DNA from: Cryptomeria japonica
Taxonomy: Eukaryota; Streptophyta; Pinopsida; Cupressales; Cupressaceae
Length of the DNA: 64,000 nucleotides
Assembly (NCBI RefSeq): GCF_030272615.1
Contig: NC_081411.1
Location: 187,619,449 to 187,683,448 of the forward strand
Direction: 5' to 3'
Below, piece by piece: positions 1 through 12,295 of the stretch. Position numbers and translations under genes: made by a program. Numbering within the stretch: the first letter of the stretch is position 1; each line of letters begins with the position of its first letter. The notes under the pieces are model-generated. The model was not told the DNA's origin. It did not search any database and worked only from the letters and a program-made list of their open reading frames with translations.

Positions 1-1398
1 ACATTATATGAGAGAGATCAAATAAACAAAACAAGTTAAATCATTAGTCTCCTAAAACTGTTCCACTGTTCTCTATCTCCAAGGATTCTTCAAATCAAGG
101 TTGTTCTTAGATTACTTGAGCACTTGATCTTTAGAATGACTACCTAAATAATGAGGAATAAATTGATAAAGATCTAAATGTAAGTGCAACTAAGATCTAT
201 GATATGATATTGATAAGCTATGATATGATGAAAGATGGTGAAGCTAAGATGAGATTATGCTCACATACTATGATACACTAACATGATGATTTTTAACACT
301 ATAATACCCTCAAGTGATCAAACTTGCAAAGAGAAGCAATAAGACTCCTTGATAACCTACACACAAGAAATTAGCTATAGCTTCGATGCAAAAACCTAGG
401 ATCTTGATAGTGAAGAAATGAGGCCTATTTATAGAAGAAATGGGCAATTGGATGGCCAAGATTGAATTGTCTTATGAAGGGCTAAGATTGAATGATTTTC
501 AATCCATGTGGGAGTTTCAACCCAATCACATGTTGACAAGTGTCACCATGAGAAGGATTGAGAGGAGGTAAAATAAGCATTAAATGTTTGAGAAGACATG
601 AGGCTTACCCTCATGTGGTTGGGTTATTAGATAAAGCTGTTATCCAATGATAAAAGTTATTGACCAATGGGCAAACTCTTGTGCAAATTTTAACCATGGT
701 CAAGGGGACAAGCCATGTAGGTTAGTGTGTTGAAGAAGGGAAGTCTTGTAAGAGCATTAAATACTTTTTGGAGACTTTGATGTTTAACTTGCTTCAAGGG
801 ATAAAACCTTCAAGGCTTATGTAAGAGCCTTAGAAGTTTGGAGGACTTTGCAAGCTAACTTGTTGGAGAAATAAGTCCTTTAAATGATTTTGGAAGACTT
901 TCTCCTATTTTGAGAAGTGACTTCATATTATTTATGAATGTGAAAATGATTAGGATAGAATTTGGTTAATTAAGAGAGATTTTGGAGGTTATAGAAGAAT
1001 GGTTAGCATGCAAGTGGGAGGGATTTTGGAATTTTCAATTAAAATTAAATCGTTTATTTCAATTGAATGGTGCAACTTGCATTTGTAGGAAAACACAAGT
1101 GGGTTGGAGATTTATAAATAAATATTGATTTATTTATATGGAAGAATCGATTTAATAAAATTTCAATTTAATTAAATGTGAGAAAGGGGATTTTAATCAA
1201 ATAAATATGATTTATTCAATTAATAGAAGAATTTGGCTAGGTGGTTTAAATCAAATAAATTAAATTTTGCTTAATTAATAGTAGAAAGGTGAAAAGGGGT
1301 TAATTAATCAAATATTGAATTTAATTAATAGTTGGATAAATGATAATTAAACAAATGTAAAACTCATTTAATTAAGTGGACATAAATAGGTGTCTATA
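1..1398 (-). mobile_element. LTR fragment of a Ty3/gypsy-type element (LTR-A)
   Basis: Read on the minus strand, this region resembles the U3 part of the LTR at 58366-60171. Shared landmarks are the start (GTCCACTTAATTAAATG just inside the boundary), alternating ATTTAAATAAATT stretches, a segment about fast-fading rain-of-words similarity around TGACACTTGTCAACATG, and CTATAAATAG. The 5' boundary of the LTR lies near 1398, where LINE-1 coding sequence begins abruptly; the expected terminal TG reads TA, probably by mutation. The 3' end of the LTR and any internal region lie left of the window. It lacks the 61-bp tandem repeats of the right-hand copy, and downstream of the TATA box the two differ. 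It could be a solo LTR or the 5' LTR of a minus-strand element. Family assignment comes only from similarity to the gag-bearing element at the right edge. Confidence 0.7.
425..434 (-). promoter_or_regulatory. TATA box of LTR-A
   Basis: CTATAAATAG on the minus strand is identical to the box at 59751-59760 in the related LTR. In both it sits next to the same conserved block (TGACACTTGTCAACATG and flanks). It probably marks the LTR promoter; activity is unknown. Confidence 0.45.
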
Positions 1399-2304
1399 GG
1401 TGCATCTTTCATGGTTTCCACTGGAGTTTTTGAGAGAGGATATTTTCAATTTAGTTGTAGCATAGCTTGGAAAGCCAGTGGGCCCTTCTCGGAAAAAAAT
1501 GGGAAAGAAGGTAATTACCTATGCTCGTGTGTGTGTTGAAATTAATCTAAATAAGCCCTTATTTGGTTCCATGGAAATTCAGTTGGGAACTAGCTCATGG
1601 ATCTAGCAACTGGACTATGAAACTTTACCATTTCGATGTAAATTTGTCATGAATATGGGTACTTTTAGAAGTTGTGTACCAAATTTAAACTGGCAGGGGC
1701 CTCTAAAATGGGAACATGTACTTCACTTCTCAAACAGGATAAAGGGAAAGCCCCTATAAGGGAGGATAAGGAGGGATTCATTCTAGTTAATGAACGCAAT
1801 GGGTGACAAGGTCAAAAGAGGACACTTAATGATAGATAGGAAGATGAGGTATTTAAAAAATTTGATGCCTTGGATGAGTTAGATCAGTTTGATGGAGCCA
1901 TAAAAAATATGCCTATTGGCCAAGATCTTGTGATAGCAAGAGAATTAGTGGGTGAAGAAATAAATACTATCTAGGTTAAATCACAAGAGGGGGTAGATGG
2001 GCAAATGGACACAAATATCCCCTTGGAGTCCTTGGGGAAGATGGGAACAAATGGAGGTAAAGTAATCACTCACAGCTCCAGTATTACTAGCTCTTTGGCC
2101 TATCTAGAGAAGAATTTTCAAGATGGTAGTAAAAGTAAAGGTACTCCACCAGTTTTAGGAATTCGTCAAAAGGCTTTTAAGAAGGGTGCATTGGAGAAGC
2201 CTCTTAAGGTGGGAAGGAAGAAGGATCAAGAGAAGGTGAATTTAGTTGGGGAGACTTTAGTGGAGTTTGGCTCAGTGAAACCCATTGACTCTCATTTTCC
2301 TTGA
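1399..2304 (+). pseudogene. LINE-1 ORF1 remnant (DUF4283 C-terminal part and CCHC knuckle)
   Basis: Near 1415-1460 a reading frame gives WFPLEFLREDIFN, typical of the DUF4283 domain. It is followed by YARVCVEINLNKPL (about 1515-1560) and LDYETLPFRCKF (about 1610-1650), the start of the zinc knuckle. LINE-2 has the matching segments ARICVEIDLSKPL and LDYETLPFRCRLCHE. The knuckle is broken here (the second Cys and the His are not in frame). The C-terminal part at 2005-2304 is open and ends in SVKPIDSHFP. ORF1 proteins of this kind bind RNA and help form the LINE ribonucleoprotein. The N-terminal half is missing because of the LTR junction. Confidence 0.75.
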
Positions 2305-2312
2305 TCCCAGAA

Positions 2313-3682
2313 ATGATTGTTCTATCATGGAATGTAAGGGGGTTGAATAACATCCCTAGACAAAAGGCCATTCAAGAGTTGATTGTTTCCCATTCTCATG
2401 ATGTGGTCTTTATTCAGGAAACTAAGTTATCAGTTGATGGTATGATGGACAAGGCTTCAAGAATTTGGGCGTTTTGTTGTTGCCAATGTATTGGGGCCCA
2501 AGGTAGTTCAAGGGGTATTGCTTGTTTGTGGGATCCGCATAAGATTGTCCCACTTTGGTGGAATTTAAGTAGATCTTCTATTTCATTGGCGACTATGAGT
2601 TTTGAATCTAGTGAGACTCTTATTTCTACTAATTTTTATGCCCCAAAAGATTTTTTGGGAAAGTCTCTACTTTGATCAGATATAAGATTTGTTCGCTCTC
2701 TTGCTCTCTTATTCTCTTTGATTTGGTAGGAGATTTTAATGCAATTTCAAGTTTGAAAGAGAAAAGGGGAGGAATTCCTACATTGGATCCTTCTACAAAC
2801 TTCTTATAAACAATATTGAGATTTTAAGGATGGTAGATGTTAAGCCCAATAATGGTGTTTAATTGGAATAATAGAAGGTGTGGAGTGGAGGCAATAGCTG
2901 AAAAGATAGATATATTCTTGATCTCTTTCTTTTGGATGGAGGATAGCTGGAATTCTAGATCAAATATTTTGGATTGGATAGGATCAAATTATTGGCCAAT
3001 CATGTTCTATGCCACTAAGTTTTAGGTGGCAAAGAATCCCTCTTTTAAATTTTAGCTTATGTGTCTTTGAGATCCTTCCCTTCATAATCTCATGCTTGAA
3101 TGGTGGAGTGAGGGGAAACCTACTTATTACACTGCAATGCATTCCTTCGTCAAGTAACTTCAATTCATTAAGTTCAAATTGAAAAGGTGGAATAGGATGA
3201 ACTTTGGTAATATATTTTTGGCTAAAAAAAATGCCCAGTCTTGTGTTGATTCTATTACCTGTGAAGTTAGGGATCAAGATTTGTCTGAAACTTTTAATAG
3301 GGAGGAAGGTGTTGTAGTGAGTGAAGTTGAGGAATAGAAAGTTTGAGAAGAATTTTACTAGAACCAGAAGGCTCAGGTGGACTGTCTTTAGGAAGGTGAC
3401 AAAAACACAAAGTTATTTCATTATAAAATCAAGGATCGAAGGCATGGGAGTTCTTCCTTTGAGGGAAATCTTCTTTCCTCCCACTAGGAAATTTCACTAG
3501 AATCTTCTAGGCATTTTGGGAAACTGTTTTATGAGGATTTTGCTTCGGTTAGGGAGGAGGAATGATTTGTGCTAGATTTAATTCCTACCTTAGTTTCCAA
3601 TGAGATTAATAAGGATCTCACTAGACCTATCTCCTTAAATGAAGTTGAGGCAGTTATTTTTGGCATGAAAAAGGGCAAACCT
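2313..3682 (+). pseudogene. LINE-1 ORF2, endonuclease part and start of RT
   Basis: The ATG at 2313 opens with MIVLSWNVRGLNN, the classic start of an apurinic-like endonuclease (EEP fold) that nicks the target for LINE integration. FIQETK follows near 2411, GDFNAI near 2731 and FNWNNRR near 2860. The catalytic SDHWP motif reads GSNYWPI near 2980-3000, so the key His has become Tyr and Asp has become Asn. Frameshifts lie near 2675-2720 and 2810, and many stops occur after 3020. A linker region follows, and the frame reaches MKKGKP at 3666 just before the insertion. The start overlaps the ancestral ORF1 stop in an ATGA, as in LINE-2. Confidence 0.85.
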
Positions 3683-5304
3683 TGGTAGGGGTTCACCTAG
3701 TTTGCTCAACACTTCACCTAGTTGGTGTTGCTCAATTCCACCAACTCACCAGGCCTAGTTGCCCTCTAGACCTCCAATTCCTTCTCATTATCTTCTATGG
3801 CTTGACTCTTGACCATTCCAAGGTGTTTTCTTCAAGTGTTTTGGCTAGGAACCCTACCAATTCACAGTGCTTCCCATGTGCTCAATTATGGCTTCTTGGC
3901 TTCAACTTATCAAATTGACCTCCTACTATCATGAGTTAATGCAGAGGTGTGGAGGTATCTTGTAACATGTTTTTAATGCATTTAGGGTCCATTTGAGGTT
4001 TGCAACCATTAGGTTTGTTACCGATTTCAAAATCTTGCCTAGAAAAGGGCTACAAGGAATTAGCCCTATTAAGCCTCCAAAATCTGGTTTTCTAGGGCTT
4101 GAGTGAAAATGGTCCAAAAGACCCCCTAGAAAGTTTGGATTTTATTCAATTTTTCACCTAACCTCAAGATATTTTTTTGGTTTTGGCTTCTTATTCCACC
4201 ATACAATATGCTAACCTCAAAATGAGGGTTTTGAAGGGTTTCTAGGCCTTCTAGCTGGCAGTGAATGGTCAAGTTAGGGTTTGAGCATTAAATGACCTTG
4301 TCAAGGATTCTCCTTGCATTGTAAACTCTTTCCCAACTTCATGTACCCCTCCAAAATATTATATGGTGATTTGGCATTCACCCCTGCACTTAGCACTTCA
4401 ATTTCACCTTATTTCCTCTAGTCGAGTTGCTCTTGGACTCTCCTAGAACAAGGTGACCGTCATATTGAAACTCATCTCCAACATATTCCCCTACATATGT
4501 ACACTATACAAGTGGTTTCCCTTCATTTCACAACAAGCCATGATGGCAGCACGTGTGGAGTTCATGGGGCAACCATTTTTTTACATAAACTACTATATAC
4601 AAGCCAAAATTGTTTGTTTACAAACCAAAGAAAGAAAACACCAAAGTAAACTATCTAAAAAGCTTGAAATGGAACCAAAAATACTATAAAACACTAGAGA
4701 AACTCAATCCATTTCTGGATCAATGGATTCAATCCATTTTCAATTACAAAATGAGTAAAATCAAGCCAAAATGGTGCCAACTAGTCTGAAAATGAGTAGT
4801 TTCAGATTGTTGAACTTACAAAACACATTCTCCAACCTTGGTAACCATGAAAGAGAGGGTAATTATACATTTTTCCACATTTGGAGTCATCCTAGGGCAT
4901 TGGACAATCCCTAACTCCATCGCTAACCAATTCAGGACAAAAGTTGTCATGACAACTTTTTGCAACTTTGCACTTTTGCACTTTTTGGTCTTCTCAACCT
5001 ATGAGACCTATTATAAGCCATTACACATGACTTTTAAAACATTTCTAAGACTAATTTAACCCTCCCTAATGACTATACCAAGTTTTGACACTTTTCACCA
5101 TCAAGAAGGTCAACTACCCACTCAAACCCACTATTTACACAAAAATGCAAACCTAAGAAGAATGAACTCAACCTAGGCCTACATTGACTCAAAACACTAA
5201 CTCTTGGACCCTCCTAAAGTCCTTATTCACTACTAACTTGGCTAGGGTTAGTACAAGCCAAAATTGAGAAAACTAAATAGTCTAAGTCCTAGGTGCTCCT
5301 GCAC
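3683..5304. mobile_element. Unclassified 1.6-kb insertion inside LINE-1 RT, with 7-bp duplication
   Basis: The LINE RT reading is cut after MKKGKP and resumes at KPLGSDGFLVEFYQEF. Both edges carry CAAACCT (3676-3682 and 5305-5311), a 7-bp direct duplication of the target. The ends are weakly inverted: left GGTAGGGGTTCACCTAG, right end read backwards GTGCAGGAGCACCTAG. No transposase or gag/pol reading was recognised, and the short open frames inside look random. It could be a non-autonomous DNA transposon or a degraded LTR-type insertion; the ends do not decide the superfamily. Confidence 0.6.
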
Positions 5305-8230
5305 CAAACCTCTAGGTTCGGATGGCTTCCTAGTTGAATTTTATCAAGAATTTGGGGAAATTATTAAGATGGATCTCTTTGAGGTTATGCAGGAATCCTT
5401 CAGAAACAAGAAGATGCTCAAAGCTATGAATGCAACTTTTCTTGTGCTTAGTATTAAGAAGGAAGGAGAAAATTCTCTTCACTCCTTAAGACCTATAGAT
5501 TTGTGTAACATGATATACAAAATAATTACAAATTTGATTGCAGAGAGGCTTAAGCCATGGCTAAGAAAATAAATAGTTGAGGAGCAAGGGGGGTTTGTTG
5601 CTAGAAGATAAATTTTGGATGGGATTGTAATAGCAACCAAGGTAGTGCATTCTATGGTAGTCTCCAAGGAGGAGGAAATGTTCATAAAATTGGACATGGC
5701 TAAAGCTTATGATAGGGTAAGATGGAGAATTTTTGATAAGGTGCTTAATGCCTTCGGTTTTGGGGTTGGTTGGATTTGTTGGGTTATGAGTTGCATCGCC
5801 TATTCTTCTTTTCTACCCTTATTAATAGTGAGACCATAGATCTTTTTAGTGCATCAAGAGGCCTTCAGAAAGGAAATCCCCTCTCTCCATACCTCTTTAT
5901 TTTAGTGGCTAAAGCTTTAGGAAGATTTTTGAAATCCCAAGTGAGGTAGGGCTTGTTAGAAGGCTAGAATTGGGGCAATGACATTCCTCCTTCATGTCAT
6001 CTTGAATTTGTGGATGATACTATCCTTATGGGTGTTGCCAGAATCAATGAGGCTATCAATCTCAGAAAGGCTTCGGATATTTATTTGAAAGCTTCTCAAA
6101 AAAGAATTAATGAAGGGAAATATTCTATCTTCTTTTTCAATACTCTTGTTCTTATGCAAGCCCGAATTGCTAGAATTCTAAGGTTTCAAATTGCTGCTCT
6201 TCCATTTGTTTATCTTGGTGTTCCTATCTTAGCAAGTCGCTTACATGGGGGATTCCGACAAGAGTTAGCGGATAACTTCCAACATAAGGTTAGTAGTTAA
6301 ACTAATAGATGGCTCTTAACTATTGGTAGAGTGACCCTTTTGAAATCAGTGATCCAAGAACTCCCTATTTTTCAGGTGCTTTGTGTAGACATATTTGGAA
6401 AGCTTCATTAAGGAGTTTTATGCTCTTTCCAAACAGTTTTTATGGACTAGTAACTTGATTTCCTCAAAGTGGAGTTGGTTAAATGGGACTCGGATTGTAG
6501 GTCAAAGTAGGATGGTGGCCTTGGTTTACAACATGCAGGAATGAATTGGCATGCTTTGGCTTCTAAGCTCTGTTGGAGATTATGTACCAACCAAGATCAA
6601 AGATGGGCTATAATTCTCAATATAAAATATTTGGGAGGAGTTGATGGTAAGTAAGCCCCTCGATAAGAGTTGCGGGGAGGTGGATCAATGTTATGGTACA
6701 CTCTAAAAAGGGGAGAACAACTTATTAAGAAAGGCTTATTCTTGATCTACAATAGGGGTGTTAATGTTATGTTCTGGAAGGATTCCTAGGATGGCTTCCC
6801 TCCTATTCTTTCCCACTTTCCTCATTTGTAGTCTTTGTACAATAGTTTTCTTAAGTTGGTTGGAGTAGAGTTGAGGACTTTAAAGTTGTTATGAATTTAG
6901 GGCAAGAAAGAGTGGCTAGATGGAAAGAACTATATGAGTGTCCTCTTGGAGGTTCAGTTGAGGACAAGAAGGAGCTAGCTAGTATCCTTGCTAAAAGAAT
7001 GTGTAATTCACTCAGTGAAGAGGATATTATTTCCTAGAGCCCAAATCCAAAGGGGAAGTTCATGATGGCTTCAGGATATAAGGAATTGGATAGGTTTGCT
7101 TTTGGTAGCACAAATTTGCCTTGGGGGAAGCAAGTGTGGAAAAAGATGGCGTACCCTAAGTGTAGCTTTTTCTTGTGGTTGGTTGTTCTGAACAAATGTC
7201 TCACTTGGGAGAATCTAAGGAAGAGGAGGTTCCAAAGGCCTTCTATTTGTGTCTTGTGTGGAATTAATGAGGAGACTATCTCTCATTTCTTTTTCCATTG
7301 TTCTTTTCTCTAGGGATGTTTTTAACTGGTGGTGGGGAGTTTGGTAGCATGTCTATGTTCATGCCAACTCTTTGGTTGAGTTCTGGAATAGCCTAGGCAA
7401 TCCCCTTGTCAAAATATCCTTTCTTAAAGTGGCATGGGATATTGGGCCCTGTTTTATTATTTGGCAGTTGTGGATTGAAATAAATTGAAGGTTTTTTTAG
7501 GATAAGAGTATGTTGAAGCAACAAGTTTGGTTGCGGATAATAAATGATGCAAGAAACCCTGATGGCTAAGTGTGACCTTACTAAGAGGGTTGAACCTCTG
7601 AATTTGCAAGCTGTCCAAAACTTAAAGCTTTTTGGGGTGAATTTTGTAGATGATTTTTTAGGAGGTAATAGGTAAGGTGTATACATACTAAATAGAAGGT
7701 TCAAAGGGATGGTAAGTGGTCTCCTCCACCTTTGGGAACCCTTAAGATCAATACTAATGGGTCTTCTAGAGGAAATATGGGGTATGTTGGAGTCAAAGGG
7801 GTTGGCAGGGATAACTTTGGTAATGTCATTTTCTTATTCTTAGTATATAAGGGACATTAGACCAATAATTACATGGAGGCCCTGACAATGATTTTAGCTC
7901 TTGAAAGAGGGAATACTCTTGGATGGAGCACAATTATTTGTGAGTTTGATTCCCAAGTGGTTGTGGATATGTTAAATAGGTAGAAGATGGGTAATATGTT
8001 GATTGGCATTTGGCTGTGGTGGGTCAACATATTCTTAGTTTGAGGTATTCCTTGGAGTTTGTTTCCTTTCATTATGTTCCAAGGGAGTGGAATAGGGCTA
8101 CTGATTGTTTGGTCAAGTGGTCCTCAAAAGGTTTGGAGGATTGGCAAGTTGGAGACTAGGGTCACTTGCCCTTGGAGTATTCTAAGGAGTTAGAAAGTTA
8201 GAAAGGATTATTAGGGAGGACAAGATGAGG
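5305..8230 (+). pseudogene. LINE-1 ORF2, reverse transcriptase to RNase H
   Basis: RT blocks appear in order: KPLGSDGFLVEFYQEF, LRPIDLCNMIYKIITNL, EEQGGFVARR, MFIKLDMAKAYDRVRW, then the catalytic FVDDTIL at 6007-6027 and the downstream FVYLGVPI near 6205. A zf-RVT block at about 7120-7313 reads FFLWLVVLNKCLTWENL followed by CVLC...HFFFHC. A C-terminal RNase H starts near 7740, where the expected NTDGSSRG reads NTNGSSRGN, so the first catalytic Asp is lost. Stops are scattered (for example near 5572 and 5837). FVDD itself is intact. The RT would copy LINE RNA at the nicked target, but the frame is not usable. Confidence 0.85.
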
Positions 8231-8406
8231 TAGTTCTGACCCTTTTGGTGTTTCTCTTGTTTTGGAGCTAGGTTTCTTCTCTCTATTAGGCTAGTTGGCC
8301 CTTTGATTTGTACTAGGTTTTCCTAATTTAATTAGTAAATAAAAATATACAATATTTATGAATTCAATGATAAAGTATAAGGTGCAACGATATTTTGAGA
8401 GGGTGT

Positions 8407-8531
8407 TGTAGACATCTAAAATTAAATGAATTAAATATTTAATTAATTTAGCCTTTCTACATAATTAATTAATTTAATTATGTTTATCCTTACTCTTCTC
8501 AAAATTAATTAAAATAAATTTAATTAATTTT
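8407..8531 (+). mobile_element. Scrap of an LTR related to LTR-A/LTR-B
   Basis: It starts TGTAGACATC and continues with ATTAAATGAATTAAAT and TTAATTAATT stretches. This resembles the first 150 bases of the LTR at 58366 (TGTAGTCAC then AATTAAATGAATATTT). It ends exactly where the Copia-1 LTR begins at 8532. The simplest reading is an older LTR into which Copia-1 inserted, but the AT-rich composition weakens the match. Confidence 0.4.
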
Positions 8532-10195
8532 TGTTGGCATTATTGTCATTAAGTTGTCATTGATGTCAACTGGTTTGGCATGGTCACTGGTGAGTAAGAA
8601 GTGGTGACCGGTATAGAAGAAGTAAGACATGATGATGTCAATCAATATGTATGTAAGCAGATTGAAGGTAGGTTACCGGTACACATGAAATGTGTCATCT
8701 ACCAGTAAAGCAGGACCACCAACAAGACAAAGCAAGCAAGCAAGAGAAAAACTAAAGGATGTAAACAAATATAATCAAAGAAGATTAATGCTGCCAATAA
8801 ATGGATTGAGTAGTAGGACCAACATGTTTGGTGGAAGGCCAAGTTGATCCACCGATAGAGAAGAGGTATTTAGGAATGAAGGTCCACTGGTGGAGTTACG
8901 TTATATTGGTGAGGAGAATTGAACCAGTAGTCAATCTTGGTCAACAAAGAATGTCAAACCGACATAGCAAACCAAGCAGAGGTGGATGTCAACAAAGATG
9001 ACAACTGGAAGCTAGGTGGTCATAGTACATAGGTCGGTGAAGTGTGCATCGATGTAACATTCAACAAGAAGGTCAACTTTTATGAAGAATCCGCAAGTCG
9101 TGGAGGATGCTAGAAGATTGCTTCTTGAGGAAGACAAGTTGGCAAGCGATTGAACTTATCCTGCAAGAAGATTTGATCTTCATACCCATTCATTGAAGGA
9201 TACAACCAAGCCATTAATGGTGTGTGGCAGAGAAACGTAGAAAAGCATGGTACAGACCTCCAGATATAGAAAACATACATTGGAATGTGAGGTGTTGGTG
9301 GTGCTGATCGATGACATGTAGATCATCTCTCTAGAAAAGCAGATGGGATCAAATCCAATATAGATTGAGTTAGTGAAGGCAAAACCTAACACGACACTAT
9401 TTGAATAATGTTTTGGTGGGAACCCTAGAAGATAAATATGTGAGCTCAAGATTGAAATCAGTTGATGCTTGATGCAAAGAGTGAGAGAGAAGAGAGCTTG
9501 AGCAAGGAGAAAGATCATCTTCCTTAGAGTTTATTCTAAGAAAGTTGCCGAGTGAGTTAACTGGTAAACTGGTGAGAGGGTCTAACCGGTAGAAACAGAG
9601 TAACTGGTAAATTGTTGCGGGTCTAACAATTAAACTAACCGGTGATGTGTGATTGATCAAGAAGGCATCTGAGAGTGACATAGTGTGGTGTGAGGCTGAG
9701 GGAGGAAGAAGAGAGGCTAAGAGTAACCAGTGAGTGATTAGAGAGAGTAATCTAATAACTTGTAATGTGAGAACCAGTGAAGAAGAGGAGGTTGATAACT
9801 GGCAGAAATCTATTGATCAAGTGTTGCAGAACTCATTTGCAACTAGGTGCTATAACTATATCAAAATTGTATGTCATTATACATCACCAAGTTAGAGATT
9901 GGTGAAGGGGTTGGTGCCCTAAATCATTATAATCCATTGTTTCATTGTGAGGCTGGATTGGAGTAGTAGACTCCGACAACATTTCTCATCGAGGTTTTTC
10001 CTATATTGGGTTTTCCTCATACATCTAGTGTTGTGGGTTGCATTTGTGTGTTTTCCTCTATTGATATCCACATTTGTCTAACCGGTTTGATTTTTTAGTG
10101 CTTAGGGTGATAACCAGTATACCAAGGTTGTTTTATAAGAAAAGAATTTAGGAACCACTGATTCACCCCCCTCTCAGTGGTACATGTGTTCAACA
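8532..10195 (+). repeat. Copia-1 5' LTR
   Basis: It begins TGTTGGCATTATTGTCATTA and ends GTTCAACA, with the standard TG...CA ends, two bases before the primer binding site. Length is 1664 bp. The interior contains many ACCGGT/AACCGGT words and, near the end, TCACCCCCCTCTCAGTGGTAC, a feature shared with the Copia-2 LTR (CCCCCCTCTCAGTCTTCC). The open frames on its minus strand (about 9180-9680) look like chance reading. Confidence 0.8.
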
Positions 10196-10197
10196 AT

Positions 10198-10209
10198 TGA
10201 TATCAGAGC
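10198..10209 (+). other. Copia-1 primer binding site (initiator-Met tRNA)
   Basis: TGATATCAGAGC differs by one base from the consensus TGGTATCAGAGC, which is complementary to the 3' end of plant initiator-Met tRNA. It is two bases downstream of the LTR end. Confidence 0.8.
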
Positions 10210-10259
10210 CTAGGTTATCGGTTGATTAAAGCTTGGGTAGATTTTAGTCTTAGAACACA

Positions 10260-12270
10260 ATGGCGAGAAATGAGTCCACCTCCTCAAAAGCCCCCATGTT
10301 TGATGGATCTAACTATGCCTTCTGGAGCATAATAATGGAGACCTATATTTCATTCCTTGGTTTTGATGTGTGGATGTCTATCAAGAATGGGTATACTGTC
10401 CCTAGTGTTCCTCCCACTGATCTGGATGCCAAGAAGGAGCATGAGAATAATGCAAAGGCTAAACATGCTATCTGCCAAGGAGACTTGGGATAAAATGCAG
10501 AGGTTATTTGAAGGAGATGCAAAAGTCAAAGAGGCCAAGCTACAAGCACTAAGGGGTCGACTTGAAGGTATCAAGATGAAGGATGAAGAAAAGATTACAG
10601 ACTACCTTCACAAAATAGATGAAACCATGAAAACCATTAGAGGACTTGGAGAAGAAATTATAGATGAGATTCTTGTCAAGAAGGTACTTAGATCTCTCAC
10701 ACCTAAGTATGATAATAAGGTTTCTGCCATAGAGGAAGCCAAGGATTTGAAGATCTTCACAATGGATGAGCTATTTGACTCACTAACAACCTATGAAATG
10801 AGAACAACCAGTGAAGCATCCTCAAGGAAAGAGGCAACGTTCAACTCCACCAAGAAGGGCAAGGAAGAGATTGCTCATAAAGGATCCAATGAAGACTCAG
10901 ATGCAGAGGTAGAAAACTTTGTCAGAAAGCTCAAGAGAGGATCCAACAAGTATAAAGGAAAAATACCACTCAAAATTTTCAACTCTGGTAAAGTTGGACA
11001 CTTTGCAGCAAAGTGTCCTTATAATGAAACCAATGGAGATGAGTAAAGAAGTTTTATCAGATCTGCTGGTAAAGACAAAGAAAGATATGTCTATCGATAA
11101 GGAAGAAGAAGCTACCGAAAGCAGAACAACCTATATACTTTTGAGGATGATGCCATAGAGGAAGAAAGTACATCAAAAGATGACTACCATGAGAATGAAA
11201 GAGAAGTTAATCTCTTTATAGCACTTGATGAACCGGTTGATGAGGAAGAAGAAGAAATTGAGGCTGAAGTGGATCTAGAAGGTGAGCTCATAAGTGTTAT
11301 TGAGGAGTTGAGTAAAACAAGAAGAGAACTCAAGAAGTTCAAGCTTTTTGCAATAGATGAACAAGGACTCTTGAAGCAATCCCTAGATGAGTCCAATCAA
11401 GTTATATCTAACTTGAAACTCCAATTGGAATAAGCCAAGAGGATATGTGATGTCACATCCTCTGATCTGATGAAGAAGGAAAAGGGGAATCAATATTTGG
11501 AAGTAGAAATAGTGAAGCTCAGAAAGGAGTTTGAAAAAAGTAAGGAAAAAAGAAAGTGAGAAGCAAATATGAATGCAACACAGAAGATTTGGACAAGATG
11601 TTGAGCAAATAGAAGCCATCTAAAGATACCGGTGGCTTAGGATTTGAAGAAGGACAAAGTTCAAAACAACAAGAGCACATCCGGTAAAGAGATATAGTTC
11701 ACTTCTTCAAGTGAAAGTGAAGAGAAGAAGACATTCACGATAAGCAAGGATACTGATAAGAAGACATATGTAGATGCTGTTGGAAACCGCCACACAAACT
11801 GATATACACAATCAATGAACCAGAGGCCAGACTCAATGTATAGACATGCAGATCTAAGGAGAAATGCAAGAGTTGATCTTGAAGGGATTCACCAGAGTCA
11901 GTAGCATGAAAGGAAGACCCTTGATGAGGCAGTCATTTGTAGGAGCAAGGCAACCAAACCGGTATGTTCCAAACTTTCATGGTTATTGTTACTAGTGTAA
12001 CAAATTTGGACATAGGATAGGGAACTGTAGATTAACCAATAAGCCCACTATGAGTTATGAAAGTAGAAATCCATTTAATGCACTCTGGGATATGAATGTT
12101 GTCTGTTATCAGTGCAATGGATTTGGTCATAGGAGTTTTGAATGTAGGAAGAATAAACCGGTGTCCTACAATAGTTTCAAAGATTCATCCTTAAATGAAA
12201 ATGTGAAATGCTATAACTATCAAGAGTTTGAACATATAGAAAAGTTCTATAAAATCAGGAAAATAAAGTA
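10260..12270 (+). pseudogene. Copia-1 gag with several zinc knuckles
   Basis: The start ATG at 10260 gives MARNESTSSKAPMFDGSNYA, a DUF4219/UBN2-type copia gag start. A frame break near 10480 precedes AKETWDKMQRLFEGD and LKIFTMDELFDSLTTYEMR, the usual UBN2 text. The first knuckle (about 10970-11020) reads IFNSGKVGHFAAKC, so both N-terminal Cys are gone. A long acidic and probably coiled-coil region follows (about 11130-11550), then two more knuckles (about 11985-12035 with one internal stop, and CYQCNGFGHRSFEC near 12100-12150) and a degenerate one near 12210-12250. Gag forms the particle and binds RNA. Multi-knuckle gags with a coiled coil are known in some plant copia lineages. Confidence 0.8.
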
Positions 12271-12295
12271 GAAGAGGACAAACCCTGATCAAGAA

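Larger units (their letters stand above)
1399..8406 (+). mobile_element. LINE-1: degenerate L1-type non-LTR retrotransposon
   Basis: In order it holds an ORF1 remnant (DUF4283 end plus CCHC knuckle), then ORF2 with endonuclease, reverse transcriptase, zf-RVT and RNase H regions, and an AT-rich 3' end near 8350. It belongs to the same family as LINE-2 on the other strand: ORF1 ends, the ORF1/ORF2 junction and RT motifs are alike. The 5' end is lost where LTR-A abuts it at 1398. The RT region is interrupted by a 1.6-kb insertion at 3683-5304. Stops and frameshifts occur every few hundred bases, so it is long dead. The exact 3' end is uncertain; 8351-8406 may be flanking DNA. Confidence 0.85.

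Noticed and set aside
3682..5059. Short open frames within the 1.6-kb insertion
   Set aside because: No domain, start context or order; likely chance.
9180..9681. Two open frames on the minus strand
   Set aside because: They lie inside the Copia-1 5' LTR and have no recognisable text.
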